A program made the translations under genes and the position numbers. Shown here piece after piece: positions 16,734 to 26,227 of a stretch of DNA of 64,000 nt. Location: contig JAQSWD010000005.1 in NCBI GenBank assembly GCA_029266835.1, positions 1 through 64,000 of the forward strand, written 5' to 3'. Position 1 is the stretch's first letter, and the number at the start of each line of letters is the position of its first letter. The notes beneath the pieces were generated by a model. That model had not been told where the DNA came from. It did not search any database and saw nothing but the letters and a program-made list of their open reading frames with translations. Origin of the DNA: Steroidobacteraceae bacterium. GTDB lineage: Bacteria > Pseudomonadota > Gammaproteobacteria > Steroidobacterales > Steroidobacteraceae.

Positions 16734-17792
16734 ATGGCTGCCATTTTGACCCACTCCCTCAACCCCATGGGCACCGATGGATTCGAATTCGTCGAATACG
16801 CGGCGCCGGACGCGCAGCTGCTGCGCAATCTGTTCGAACGCCTCGGTTTCCCCGTGGTCGCGCGCCACCGCAGCAAGAACGTCACCCTGCATTCCCAGGG
16901 GGACATCAATTTCGTCATCAATGCCGAGCCGGATTCGTTCGCGCAGAAGTTCGCGCAGGCGCACGGGCCTTCGGTGTGCGCCATGGCGTTCCGCGTCAAG
17001 GACGCGGCTGCCGCTTTCGAGCGCGCCGTTTCACTGGGCGCCGAGCCGCATCGCGGCAGCGTCGGGCCCATGGAGCTCAACATCCCGGCCATCGTCGGCA
17101 TCGGTGGCTCGCTCATCTACTTCGTCGATCGTTACGGCGGCCCATCCATCTACGACGTGGACTTCAAACCGGTGAAGGTGCAGCCGGTGGAGCGAGCGGG
17201 CCTGCTGCAGATCGACCATCTCACGCACAATGTCCACCGCGGCAACATGAACAAGTGGACGGCCTTCTACGAGAAGCTGTTCAACTTCCGCGAGATCCGC
17301 TACTTCGACATCGAAGGCAAGAAGACCGGTCTGTTCTCGCGCGCGCTCACCAGTCCCTGCGGAAAGATCCGCATCCCGATCAACGAATCGCAGGACGACA
17401 AGTCGCAGATCGAGGAGTACCTGCGCGAATACAAGGGCGAGGGCATCCAGCACATCGCCTTGTCCACCGACGACATCTATCGCACGGTGGACGTGTTGCG
17501 CAGCCGGGCCGTGGAATTCCAGGACACGCCCGAGACTTACTACGAGGGCGTGAACGCCCGCGTGGCCGGGCACCGCGAGAGCATCGCCGAGCTCCAGAAA
17601 CGTCGGATACTTATTGACGGCAATGGCGAGACCGCCGAGGGTGTGCTCCTGCAGATCTTCACGGCCAATGTGATCGGGCCCATCTTCTTCGAGATCATCC
17701 AGCGCAAGGGCAACCAGGGTTTCGGCGAAGGCAACTTCAAGGCACTGTTCGAGTCCATCGAACTGGACCAGATACGGCGGGGTGTCATTTGA
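16734..17792 (+). CDS. hpd: 4-hydroxyphenylpyruvate dioxygenase
   Basis: Makes homogentisate from 4-hydroxyphenylpyruvate, the second step of tyrosine breakdown. 352 aa; two VOC-type halves with the iron ligands in QIDHLTHNV (H), GIQHIALST (H) and PIFFEIIQR (E) of the C-terminal half. The start ATG at 16734 has CCGGAGGC as Shine-Dalgarno; an upstream ATG at 16677 lies inside the regulator. Followed by maiA with a 4-bp overlap and then scoAB, so four tyrosine-pathway genes form one unit; homogentisate dioxygenase is not among them. Confidence 0.97.
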   Translation: MAAILTHSLNPMGTDGFEFVEYAAPDAQLLRNLFERLGFPVVARHRSKNVTLHSQGDINFVINAEPDSFAQKFAQAHGPSVCAMAFRVKDAAAAFERAVSLGAEPHRGSVGPMELNIPAIVGIGGSLIYFVDRYGGPSIYDVDFKPVKVQPVERAGLLQIDHLTHNVHRGNMNKWTAFYEKLFNFREIRYFDIEGKKTGLFSRALTSPCGKIRIPINESQDDKSQIEEYLREYKGEGIQHIALSTDDIYRTVDVLRSRAVEFQDTPETYYEGVNARVAGHRESIAELQKRRILIDGNGETAEGVLLQIFTANVIGPIFFEIIQRKGNQGFGEGNFKALFESIELDQIRRGVI

Positions 17793-18439
17793 CGGTCGAG
17801 CTTTATACCTACTGGCGCAGCTCCGCGGCCTACCGCGTACGCATCGCGCTCAACCTGAAGTCTCTTCCCTATGTCATGCACGCGGTCAACCTGGTCAAGG
17901 ACGGCGGTGAGCAGTATTCGGCGCAGTATCGCGGCGTGAATCCGCAGAGCCGCGTACCCACGTTGGTGCACGATGGACAGCGCTTCGCCCAGTCGCTGGC
18001 CATCATCGAGTACTTGGACGAAACATTTCCGGGTACGCGCCTCATCCCCAAGGACCCCGTGGACCGCGCGCGCGTGCGCATGTTGTCGCAGATCATCGCC
18101 TGCGACATCCAGCCGATGCAGAACACCAGCACCACGCGCTATCTCAAGGAAAAACTCAAACTCGATGACGCGGGCGTTTCCGAATGGGTGCGCGAGTGGG
18201 TCACGCGCGGCCTCGATGCCTTCACCGCGCACCTCGAGCATGACCACCTGAGTGGCAAGTTCTGCCACGGGGATTCGCCCACCATGGCGGACTGCTGCCT
18301 GGTGCCGCAGCTGTACGCCGCGGAACGATTCGGCGTACCTGCGACGAAGTATCCGCGCCTGGCGCTGATCGCGGAGAACTGCAGCCAAATGGCGGCGTTC
18401 CAGCACGCGCATCCTTCCAGGCAGACCGATGCCGCCTGA
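17789..18439 (+). CDS. maiA: Maleylacetoacetate isomerase
   Basis: Glutathione-dependent isomerisation of maleylacetoacetate to fumarylacetoacetate. 216 aa, zeta-class GST fold: the active-site motif [14 protein letters not shown] is at residues 8-21, and NPQSRVPTL plus [11 protein letters not shown] form the glutathione site. The start is a TTG overlapping the hpd stop (TTGA), with GGCGGGGTG upstream as ribosome site; no ATG or GTG is available at the family N-terminus. It overlaps scoA by 11 bp. The genes for the flanking steps (hmgA, fahA) are absent from the window. Confidence 0.95.
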   Translation: MTVELYTYWRSSAAYRVRIALNLKSLPYVMHAVNLVKDGGEQYSAQYRGVNPQSRVPTLVHDGQRFAQSLAIIEYLDETFPGTRLIPKDPVDRARVRMLSQIIACDIQPMQNTSTTRYLKEKLKLDDAGVSEWVREWVTRGLDAFTAHLEHDHLSGKFCHGDSPTMADCCLVPQLYAAERFGVPATKYPRLALIAENCSQMAAFQHAHPSRQTDAA

Positions 18440-19205
18440 ATCGGAGAAGGCCGGATCGAGGAAGGCCGGATCGAGGAAGGCCGGATCGAGGAAGGCCGGA
18501 TCGAGGAAGGTATACGCCGACGCCAAGTCCGCGCTCGCCGGCCTCACCCGCGACGGTATGACCGTGATGTCAGGTGGCTTCGGGTTGTGCGGCATTCCCG
18601 AGAACCTGATCCTGGCGTTGCGCGACAGCGGTGCGAGAAACCTCACCATCATTTCCAACAACGCTGGTGTGGATGGCTTCGGGCTGGGTCTGCTGCTCGA
18701 GACCCGCCAGATCCGCAAGATGGTTTCGTCATACGTGGGCGAGAACAAGGAATTCGAGCGGCAGTTCCTCTCGAAGGAACTGGAGCTCGAGTTCAACCCT
18801 CAGGGCACGCTGGCCGAGCGAATCCGTGCGGGCGGTGCGGGCATCTACGGCTTCTACACGCGCACCGGCGCGGGCACCGTGGTCGCGGAAGGCAAGGAGC
18901 AGCGCGAAGTGAACGGCGAGACGTTCGTGCTGGAAACCGGGCTGACGGCGGATCTGGCCATCGTGAAAGCCTGGAAAGGCGACACCGAGGGCAACCTCGT
19001 CTATCGCAAGACCGCGCGCAACTTCAACCCGATGATGGCCACGGCGGGGCGCGTGACCGTGGCCGAAGTGGAGGAACTGGTCGAGCCGGGGACGCTGGAC
19101 CCGGATCACATCCATACCCCGGGCATCTTCGTGCAGCGGCTGATCCAGGGCGTCGACTACCAGAAACGCATCGAGCAGCGCACCGTCCGCAAGCGAGGTA
19201 GCTAG
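18429..19205 (+). CDS. scoA: Succinyl-CoA:3-ketoacid CoA-transferase subunit A, with N-terminal KAGSR repeats
   Basis: 258 aa alpha subunit. Activates acetoacetate, an end product of tyrosine degradation, with CoA from succinyl-CoA. Family motifs: [12 protein letters not shown], the [14 protein letters not shown] oxyanion/CoA loop and [14 protein letters not shown]. The usual protein begins near KVYADAK; here about 27 additional residues precede it, made of MPPESE and four KAGSR units encoded by exact 15-bp repeats. No start codon follows the repeats before the core, so the repeats are translated if the annotated ATG is right. The gene starts inside the maiA 3' end. Confidence 0.93.
   Translation: MPPESEKAGSRKAGSRKAGSRKAGSRKVYADAKSALAGLTRDGMTVMSGGFGLCGIPENLILALRDSGARNLTIISNNAGVDGFGLGLLLETRQIRKMVSSYVGENKEFERQFLSKELELEFNPQGTLAERIRAGGAGIYGFYTRTGAGTVVAEGKEQREVNGETFVLETGLTADLAIVKAWKGDTEGNLVYRKTARNFNPMMATAGRVTVAEVEELVEPGTLDPDHIHTPGIFVQRLIQGVDYQKRIEQRTVRKRGS
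18446..18505 (+). repeat. Four perfect 15-bp tandem repeats in scoA
   Basis: The unit GAAGGCCGGATCGAG is repeated four times without a mismatch, followed by five bases of a fifth (18506-18510). Being a multiple of three, copy-number change keeps the frame and adds or removes KAGSR from the N-terminus of ScoA. The identity of all copies suggests recent expansion by slippage. Confidence 0.97.
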
Positions 19206-19206
19206 G

Positions 19207-19842
<636 letters not shown>

Positions 19843-19937
19843 AACGGGATATCGAATTCGCGACAGGCGTGTCGAATCGCGCGCACGCCGTTCGACCAGT
19901 CAGTGCGTTTCCAAAAACCACTGAAGAGGAGATCCCC

Positions 19938-20429
19938 ATGTCGCGTCCCGCAGCCAAGCCCATTCCCGACGGCTATCACACCCTCACGCCGTTCCTGATC
20001 TGCAAGGACGCGTTGCGCGCACTGGATTTCTACCAGCGGGCATTCGGCGCCGAGGTGATCTCCAGTCTCGTCGGACCCGACGGCAAGCTCATGCATGGCG
20101 CGCTCCGCATCGGTGATTCCGTTCTCATGCTCACGGACGAATGCCCGGAGATGGGCGGCTTCAGCGCGTTGCATTTCGGCGGATCGCCCGTGACCGTCCA
20201 CTTGTCGGTAGCCGATGCCGACGCATCCTTCGCCCGAGCCACCGACGCGGGCGCCACGCCGCTCATGCCGGTCACGGAAATGTTCTGGGGCGCGCGTTAC
20301 GGCGTGTTCAAGGATCCATTCGGCCACAACTGGTCGGTGGCCACGCAGGTGAAGGAGATGTCCCCCGAAGAAGTCCAGGCGGCGGCCGCGAAGGCCTGCG
20401 CCGAACACGCCGCGTCCGCGGCGGCCTGA
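19938..20429 (+). CDS. VOC-superfamily (PhnB-like glyoxalase fold) protein
   Basis: 163 aa. The start is chosen at 19938 because AAGAGGAGAT precedes it; an upstream in-frame ATG at 19869 has none. Family features: PDGYHTLTPFLICKDALRALDFYQRAFGAEV at the N-terminus (cited here in two parts, residues 10-40), the TVHLSVADADASFARA strand-helix and DPFGHNW. PhnB-type proteins of this family have no secure function; some are fosfomycin-type or glyoxalase-like. Alanine-rich C-terminal tail. It stands alone between scoB and a convergent HxlR regulator. Confidence 0.85.
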   Translation: MSRPAAKPIPDGYHTLTPFLICKDALRALDFYQRAFGAEVISSLVGPDGKLMHGALRIGDSVLMLTDECPEMGGFSALHFGGSPVTVHLSVADADASFARATDAGATPLMPVTEMFWGARYGVFKDPFGHNWSVATQVKEMSPEEVQAAAAKACAEHAASAAA

Positions 20430-20443
20430 GAAAGGGGCAAACT

Positions 20444-20472
20444 ACCGGCGCGCCGGCTCGCGGCGCGCCGGT
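20444..20472. terminator. Bidirectional hairpin between convergent genes
   Basis: ACCGGCGCGCC, 7-base loop, GGCGCGCCGGT: a perfect 11-bp GC-rich stem in the 49-bp gap between the VOC gene and the convergent HxlR gene. There is no long T tract on either side, so it is a weak intrinsic terminator or a transcript-end stabiliser. Confidence 0.6.
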
Positions 20473-20478
20473 TGGTGA

Positions 20479-20835
20479 TCAGGCGGCGTCGTAGCGCCGC
20501 ACGCTGCCCGTCATGCGCGTGTAGTGAGTCGTCACCCACTGCTCGATTTCCACGACCAGCGATGCCAGCGATCTCCCCAGCGCGGACAGGCGATATTCCA
20601 CCCGTGGCGGCACCTCCGCGAAATCCTCGCGCTCGACGATGCCATGCCTCTCCAGCTCGCGCAGCGTTTGCGTGAGCATCTTCGCCGATACGCCGTCGAG
20701 CCGGCGCTTGAGTTCGCCGGTGCGCCTGGGCCCGGTGCGCAGCGCGCAGAGAACGAGCATCGACCACTTGCTGCCGATGAGTTGCAGGATGCCCTGCGAG
20801 GGGCAGTCGACATTGAAGACGTCGGGTTTGGCCAT
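20479..20835 (-). CDS. HxlR-family transcriptional regulator
   Basis: 118 aa winged-helix protein. The family cysteine is in FNVDCPSQGILQLIGSKW (C11), followed by VLCALRTGPRRTGELKRRL, the recognition helix VSAKMLTQTLRELERHGI and a wing VEYRLSALGRSL. HxlR regulators often sense electrophiles or formaldehyde through the N-terminal cysteine. Divergent from the nitronate monooxygenase gene with a 56-bp gap, so that gene is the likely target. Confidence 0.92.
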   Translation of the reverse strand: MAKPDVFNVDCPSQGILQLIGSKWSMLVLCALRTGPRRTGELKRRLDGVSAKMLTQTLRELERHGIVEREDFAEVPPRVEYRLSALGRSLASLVVEIEQWVTTHYTRMTGSVRRYDAA

Positions 20836-20891
20836 GGTTACCGGAAGGTGCGTACTTACCAGTGGGAGCGCATGAGCTTACTCTTGCGTGC

Positions 20892-21947
20892 ATGTGGAAA
20901 GACACCGCGGTAAGCCGCCGACTGAAGCTCGAATCGCCCATCGTCCAGGGGCCATTTGGCGGCGGCCTGTCATCGGTGAATCTCGTGGTCGCGGTCAGCG
21001 AGAACGGGGGCCTCGGGTCCTTCGGCGTGCATCACCTCGAAGGCGCCGGCATCCGGGACGTCGCGGCCGGCATCCGCGCGCGCACCGGCCGCCCATTCGC
21101 GCTGAACCTGTGGATTCCGCTGCGCGACAGCGACGACCCGCAGCTTACCGACGCGCAATGGAAAACCGCGTTGCAGTTGCTGCAGCCGTACTTCGACCAG
21201 CTCCGGTTGCCGTTGCCCGCGCGGCCGGCGCGGTTCGCGCCGCGCTATGAAGATCAGGTCGAAACAGTCCTGGAGCTCAGGCCCGCGGTGTTCAGTTTCG
21301 TGTTCGGGGTTCCCTCGGCCTCGGTGCTCGATCGTTGCCGCTCCGCCGGCATCGTTACGCTGGGTGCCGCCACCACGCCGGCCGAGGCCAAACTACTGGC
21401 GGATGCCGGCGTCGACATGATCGTCGCCACCGGGTTCGAGGCGGGCGGTCACCGTGTTTCTTTTCTGCAGGAGCCCGAGGATTGTCTGACCGGCACCGCG
21501 TCCCTGGTGCCGCAAGTAGTGGACGCGGTGCGGACTCCCGTCATCGCCGCGGGCGGGATCGTCGATGGCAGGGGAATCGCATCCGCCCTGGCGCTGGGCG
21601 CGGCGGCCGCGCAGATCGGCACGGCGTTCCTGGCCTGCGAGGAATCCAACGCCGCACCGCTGCATCGGCAGGCGCTGTTCAGCGATGCCGCCCGGCGCAC
21701 TTCGCTGACACGCGCGTTCTCCGGCAGGTTGGCGCGCAGCATCCACAACGAGTTCGTCGAGGCCTTTGGCGACAAGCAACACCTCCTTCCGCCGTATCCG
21801 GTGCAGAACTGGCTCACCGCGCAGTTCCGAAAGGCCGCGCTCGCAGCCGGCCGCACCGACATGGTCTCACTCTGGTCAGGGCAATCCGCGCCCCTGCTGA
21901 AGCACCGGCGCGCCGCGGAGCTGATGCGGGCGTTGGCCGCGCATTGA
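20892..21947 (+). CDS. Nitronate monooxygenase (2-nitropropane dioxygenase family)
   Basis: 351 aa TIM-barrel flavoprotein that oxidises alkyl nitronates, a detoxification role. Motifs: PIVQGPFGGGLSS at the N-terminus, the FMN-binding ATGFEAGGHR with the catalytic histidine, PVIAAGGIVDGRGIASALALGA and QIGTAFLACEES. The start is the ATG at 20892 (MWKDTAV), since an in-frame ATG 30 bp upstream overlaps the likely promoter of both divergent genes. The related enoyl-reductase FabK shares the fold, but the AGGHR motif favours the NMO assignment. Confidence 0.88.
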   Translation: MWKDTAVSRRLKLESPIVQGPFGGGLSSVNLVVAVSENGGLGSFGVHHLEGAGIRDVAAGIRARTGRPFALNLWIPLRDSDDPQLTDAQWKTALQLLQPYFDQLRLPLPARPARFAPRYEDQVETVLELRPAVFSFVFGVPSASVLDRCRSAGIVTLGAATTPAEAKLLADAGVDMIVATGFEAGGHRVSFLQEPEDCLTGTASLVPQVVDAVRTPVIAAGGIVDGRGIASALALGAAAAQIGTAFLACEESNAAPLHRQALFSDAARRTSLTRAFSGRLARSIHNEFVEAFGDKQHLLPPYPVQNWLTAQFRKAALAAGRTDMVSLWSGQSAPLLKHRRAAELMRALAAH

Positions 21948-22044
21948 CCAGAACGCCCATCCTGGTCGCCAAAACGAGACTCCCGCCGCCGCTGACGGAT
22001 GAGCTACGCTGGGCGGTAGTTTGTCCAGGAAGGGGAGTTTGAAA

Positions 22045-22584
22045 ATGCGGAAATTGGTCATCTTCATGGCAGCGACGGTGTTGGCCTCGTGCGGAAAGTC
22101 CGCGGTGGACAATCCGGCCAAGCCGGCGAGCGCGGACGCGACGCAGGCGGCCGCCGCACCGGCTGACAAGCCCGTCTCGGGCAAGGACCCCTGCGCGCTC
22201 GTGTCGGATCCGGATGCCTTGTTCGGCGTGCCGGTGACTTCGAGCGTCACGTCGCACACGGGGACGGCTGTTTGCGAGTGGAAGAGCGCGGATGGCCGCA
22301 TCTGCGGCAGCCTCACGCTGTTCACTCCCGCCTACAACTCCAGTCCGGATCCCAAGGTCAACTACTCGGCCATGGTGACGTCGCTCGGCGCCTTTGGTGA
22401 AGTGAAAGACGTCGCGGGCATCGGCGAGGAAGCCAGAATGGTGGATGGGGGAATGCTGGGCGCGCAGGTGGCGTTCAGGACGGCGTCGAACGCGGCGCTG
22501 GCGGCCTCTGCGTGCCGGTCAGGCACTGAGGGGCAGGTCGAGCTCGCGCAGAAACTGGCGCGCGAAGTGTCCGGTAAGCTCTAG
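22045..22584 (+). CDS. Putative lipoprotein of unknown function
   Basis: 179 aa. A signal sequence with lipobox VLASC (cysteine at 16) predicts a lipid-anchored periplasmic or outer membrane protein. After an Ala/Pro-rich linker the mature part contains DPCALVSDPDALFGVPV, a pattern seen in small exported DUF3558-like proteins, and three cysteines. The start at 22045 is preceded by GGAAGGGGAG. It stands alone between the NMO gene and the convergent zapE. I do not recognise a function. Confidence 0.75.
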   Translation: MRKLVIFMAATVLASCGKSAVDNPAKPASADATQAAAAPADKPVSGKDPCALVSDPDALFGVPVTSSVTSHTGTAVCEWKSADGRICGSLTLFTPAYNSSPDPKVNYSAMVTSLGAFGEVKDVAGIGEEARMVDGGMLGAQVAFRTASNAALAASACRSGTEGQVELAQKLAREVSGKL

Positions 22585-22658
22585 ATAGACGGATACAGCG
22601 GAGCGGGCGCATGCGGTGCGCCCGTTCCGCTGGTATTCGAGCGGTGAGCTCTGTGGGC

Positions 22659-23765
22659 TCATGCCGCGCGATGTGCGCGCGAGAGATACTCCTCGCTCTG
22701 CATCTCCGTCAGCCGGCTGGCGGTGCGCTGAAACTCGAACTTGAGCTTCTCGCCCTTGTACAACTCAGAAGGCGCCGCCGCCGCCGAGATGATCACGTTC
22801 ACGCCGCGGTCATAGAACTCGTCGATCACCGAAATGAACCGCCGCGCCGAATTGTCGGCGTCCACGCCGAACACCGGCACGTTGGCGATGATCACGGACT
22901 GGTACTCGCTGGCCAGCGCCACGTAGTCGGCCGGGCTGCGCGGGCCTTCGCAGAGCGCGGCAAAATCGAACCAGATGACGTTCTCGCTCTCGCGCACCAC
23001 CTTGATCTTCCGGTTATGGATGGTGATGGTGCCATCGGACTCGATGTCGTCGTCGGACAGGTCGTCGAACAACTCATCGAGCCTCCTGGTCGTGTCGGCG
23101 GCACTGGTCGGCAGGTAGATGGGCGCGGCCGTGAGCTGGCGCAGGCGATAATCCACGCCGCCGTCGACGTTGATGACTTCGCAGTGCTTCTCGATCAGCG
23201 CGATCGTGGGCACGAAGCGGTCGCGCTGCAGGCCGTTCTTGTAGAGATCCCTGGGTTTCACGTTTGAGGTGAACACCAGCGCGACGCCACGCTTGAGCAA
23301 CGCCTGGAACAAACCGGCGAGGATCATGGCGTCGGCGATGTCGGAGACGAACAACTCGTCGAAGCAGATGACCCGCGCCTTCTTCGAGATCTTGTCGGCC
23401 ACGCCGTCGAGTGGCGACTGCATGCCTTTGAGGCGCTTGAGGTCGGCATGCACCTCCTGCATGAATCGGTAGAAGTGCGTTCGGCGCTTCGCCGCCAGCG
23501 TGAGGCTGGAGTAGAAGAGGTCCATGAGCCAGGTCTTGCCGCGGCCGACGCCGCCCCAAAGATAGACGCCGCGCGGCGCGTCACCGTTGCTGGTGAGCCC
23601 GCGCAGGATGCGCTTGCCCAGCGGGGCGGATGCGGCCTCGGTGAGTTCGGCGCGCAGCCTTTCGAGCTGGCGGATGGCGGCGAGCTGGGCAGGGTCGGCG
23701 GTGAAGCCGCGCTTGGCGATCTCCCCGGCATGCAACGCGCCGAGGACGTCTTTGTTCGAAGTCAC
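22659..23765 (-). CDS. zapE: Cell division ATPase ZapE (AFG1 family)
   Basis: 368 aa AAA-type ATPase that in E. coli acts at the division septum under stress. Walker A GGVGRGKT is in YLWGGVGRGKTWLMD, Walker B is VICFDELFVSD, sensor region LVFTSNVKPRDLYKNG. The family C-terminal block WFDFAALCEGPRSPADY is present. The start overlaps the ETF-QO stop by 4 bp, so it is the last gene of the minus-strand transcript from the acyl-CoA locus. Confidence 0.95.
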   Translation of the reverse strand: MTSNKDVLGALHAGEIAKRGFTADPAQLAAIRQLERLRAELTEAASAPLGKRILRGLTSNGDAPRGVYLWGGVGRGKTWLMDLFYSSLTLAAKRRTHFYRFMQEVHADLKRLKGMQSPLDGVADKISKKARVICFDELFVSDIADAMILAGLFQALLKRGVALVFTSNVKPRDLYKNGLQRDRFVPTIALIEKHCEVINVDGGVDYRLRQLTAAPIYLPTSAADTTRRLDELFDDLSDDDIESDGTITIHNRKIKVVRESENVIWFDFAALCEGPRSPADYVALASEYQSVIIANVPVFGVDADNSARRFISVIDEFYDRGVNVIISAAAAPSELYKGEKLKFEFQRTASRLTEMQSEEYLSRAHRAA

Positions 23766-25375
23766 AACAGCTGGTAGTTGGGACCGGAACCGCCTTCGGG
23801 CGTGGTCCAGTCGATGATCTGGTAAGGGTCCTTGATGTCGCAGGCCTTGCAGTGCACGCAGTTGGCCGCGTTGATCTGCAGGCGTTTGCCGCCGGCGCCG
23901 TCGTCCACCATCTCGTAGACATTGGCGGGGCAGAAACGCGTGCAGGGGTTGCCGTACTCGGTGACGCAGCGCGTCGCACAGATGCTGGTGTCGCGCACCT
24001 TGAGGTGCGCAGGCTGCACTTCATCGTGCGCGGTCACCGAATGAAACACCGACGACAGCCGGTCGCGGGGCGGCAGGTCGCGCTGCACCCAGTGCCGGTT
24101 GGGCGACGTGTACTCCTCGAGCTTCTCGAGCGGGTAAGTCGCGGTGTTCTTGAGGGTCCACGGCGTCTTGCCGGCAAGGATGCTCTCGACACCGGCGTTC
24201 AACAGGCCGAATCTCAAGCCACGTTTGAAGCCGGGCTTGATGTTGCGCACCTGGCGCAGCTCTTCCACGGCCTCGGTCTTGCGCCAGACGGCATCGAAAC
24301 CGATGCTGGTGTCATTCTCGGCGAAGTAATCAGCCGCGGCCATCGCGCAGCGCAAGGCCTGGTGGATGCCCTTGATCTTGGGAACGTTGAGCGTGCCACC
24401 GGCATCGCCCACGAGCACGGCGCCTGGCATTTCGAGCTTGGGCAGCGACTGGAACCCGCCGGCGGAGATCGCGCGCGCACCGGCCGACAGGATTTCCCCG
24501 CCCTTCAGAAATTCGTGCATCACCGGGTGATGCTTGAACTGCTGGAAGGCCTCGAACGGAAAGAAACGCGGATCGCGATAGTCCAGCCCGGCGACAAAGC
24601 CCACGTAGGCGCGGTTGTCGTCGAGGTGGTAAACGAAGCTGCCACCGTAGGTGCGTGAATCCAGCGGCCAGCCCACGGAGTGCTGCACCAGCCCGGGGGT
24701 CACGCGCCCGGGCGGCAGCTGCCACAGTTCCTTCATGCCCAGCGCGTAGACCTGCGGATCGCAGCCGGCGTCGAGCTTGTACTTGTTGATGAGCACCTTG
24801 GCGAGGCTGCCGCGGCAACCTTCGGCTATGACCGTAAGCCTCGCGCGCACTTCCGCGCCCGGCGTGTAGTTAGGACCGCGGGAGCCGTCGTGCTGCACGC
24901 CCATGTCGCCGATCTGCACGCCGGCCATCGAGCCGTCGTCGTCGAACAGCGGCAGCGCGGCGGCGAAGCCGGCGAACACATCCACACCCAGGGACTCGGC
25001 CCGCGTGGCCATCCACGCCACCAGGCCGCCCAGTGAAACGATGAAGTTGCCATCGTTGTGCAGGTAGCTGGGAATCCACGGAACGCGGGTCGCGCCCTTG
25101 CGTCCCAGCCAGACGAACTCATCCCTCACTACTGGCACCTTGATGGGCAGCGGCGCGTTGCGCCACTCGGGCAGCAGGACATCGAGCGGGCCCGGCTCGA
25201 GCACGGCGCCGGACAGCGAGTGCGCACCGATGGTCGAGCCTTTCTCGAGCACACAGACGGTGAGCTCGGGCTTGCGTTGCTTCAGACGGATGGCCGTGGC
25301 CAGCCCCGCCGGACCGCCGCCAATGACGGCGACGTCGTACTCCATCACATCGCGTTGTGCGGGACCGTTGGCCAT
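23762..25375 (-). CDS. Electron transfer flavoprotein-ubiquinone oxidoreductase
   Basis: 537 aa. Passes electrons from acyl-CoA dehydrogenases via ETF to ubiquinone at the inner membrane. The FAD dinucleotide motif VIGGGPAGLATAIRL is at residues 15-29; the C-terminus holds the 4Fe-4S ligands in CPANVYE and CVHCKACDIKDP. Length matches the family. It starts 3 bp after the HSD10-like gene on the same strand, so it is part of a beta-oxidation-like operon. The ETF subunits themselves are not in the window. Confidence 0.96.
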   Translation of the reverse strand: MANGPAQRDVMEYDVAVIGGGPAGLATAIRLKQRKPELTVCVLEKGSTIGAHSLSGAVLEPGPLDVLLPEWRNAPLPIKVPVVRDEFVWLGRKGATRVPWIPSYLHNDGNFIVSLGGLVAWMATRAESLGVDVFAGFAAALPLFDDDGSMAGVQIGDMGVQHDGSRGPNYTPGAEVRARLTVIAEGCRGSLAKVLINKYKLDAGCDPQVYALGMKELWQLPPGRVTPGLVQHSVGWPLDSRTYGGSFVYHLDDNRAYVGFVAGLDYRDPRFFPFEAFQQFKHHPVMHEFLKGGEILSAGARAISAGGFQSLPKLEMPGAVLVGDAGGTLNVPKIKGIHQALRCAMAAADYFAENDTSIGFDAVWRKTEAVEELRQVRNIKPGFKRGLRFGLLNAGVESILAGKTPWTLKNTATYPLEKLEEYTSPNRHWVQRDLPPRDRLSSVFHSVTAHDEVQPAHLKVRDTSICATRCVTEYGNPCTRFCPANVYEMVDDGAGGKRLQINAANCVHCKACDIKDPYQIIDWTTPEGGSGPNYQLL

Positions 25376-25378
25376 GAA

Positions 25379-26146
25379 TTATTTCGGCTGCATCCGGATG
25401 GCGCCGTCGAGGCGGATGGTTTCGCCGTTGAGGTAGGCCACTTCGAAAATGGTCTGCACCAGCGCCGCAAACTCCTCGGGTTTGCCCAGCCGCGGGGGGA
25501 AGGGCACCTGCTTCCCGAGCGAGTCCTGCACATCTTGCGGCATTCCCGCCAGCATGGGCGTGGCGAAGATGCCCGGCGCCAGCGAACACACGCGGATGCC
25601 GAACTGCGCGAACTCGCGCGCGATGGGCAGCGTCATGCCGGACACGGCGGCCTTGGTGGCCGAGTAGGCGGCCTGGCCTATCTGCCCCTCGAATGCGGCA
25701 ACTGAAGAGGTGTGCACGATCACGCCACGCTCGCCATCGGCGCTCGGCGCGTTGTTCTGCATGAGCGCCGCCGCGGCCTTGTCGCACAGGAAGGTGCCGA
25801 TGAGATTGATGTGCACCACGCGCGTGAAGAAATCACCGGCCATGGGGCCGTTCTTGCCCAGTACGCGCCCGGCGCCGATGACGCCTGCGCAATTCACGAG
25901 CAGATTGAGGCCGCCGAGATTTTTCGCGGCTGCCTGCATGGCGGCGTTGACCTCGGTCTCGGAGGTGACATCGCACTTGGCGAAGCTGGCGTTCGCGCCC
26001 AGCGCCGAGGCGGCCGCCTGGCCGGGGCCTTCCTGCACATCTAACAAGCACACGCGACCGCCGGCCGCGACGATGTGCCGCGCGACGGCATGACCCAAAC
26101 CGGAAGCGCCGCCGGTGACGACGGCGCGCGCGTCAGAGATTTTCAT
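25379..26146 (-). CDS. Short-chain 3-hydroxyacyl-CoA dehydrogenase (HSD10/type II-like)
   Basis: 255 aa SDR. The NAD site is VVTGGASGLGHAVA (9-22), and the catalytic residues are S147/S148, Y161 and K165 (YSATK). Sequence features resemble HSD17B10 (IGTFLCDKAAAALMQNN, RLGKPEEFAALV), which oxidises 2-methyl-3-hydroxybutyryl-CoA in isoleucine breakdown and short 3-hydroxyacyl-CoAs. A thiolase upstream would do the next step and ETF-QO downstream would take the electrons from the preceding dehydrogenation. Substrate is inferred, not shown. Confidence 0.9.
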   Translation of the reverse strand: MKISDARAVVTGGASGLGHAVARHIVAAGGRVCLLDVQEGPGQAAASALGANASFAKCDVTSETEVNAAMQAAAKNLGGLNLLVNCAGVIGAGRVLGKNGPMAGDFFTRVVHINLIGTFLCDKAAAALMQNNAPSADGERGVIVHTSSVAAFEGQIGQAAYSATKAAVSGMTLPIAREFAQFGIRVCSLAPGIFATPMLAGMPQDVQDSLGKQVPFPPRLGKPEEFAALVQTIFEVAYLNGETIRLDGAIRMQPK

Positions 26147-26227
26147 TGTTCACACCTGCGAGAGGACCCACAGCATAACGGAGCGGGGAAGCCCCGTCAG
26201 GCCCGGGAAACGGCGCATGGGACCGGC

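Noticed and set aside
18446-18510. 15-bp repeats as CRISPR or mobile element trace
   Set aside because: Direct tandem repeat inside a coding frame, too short and without spacers.
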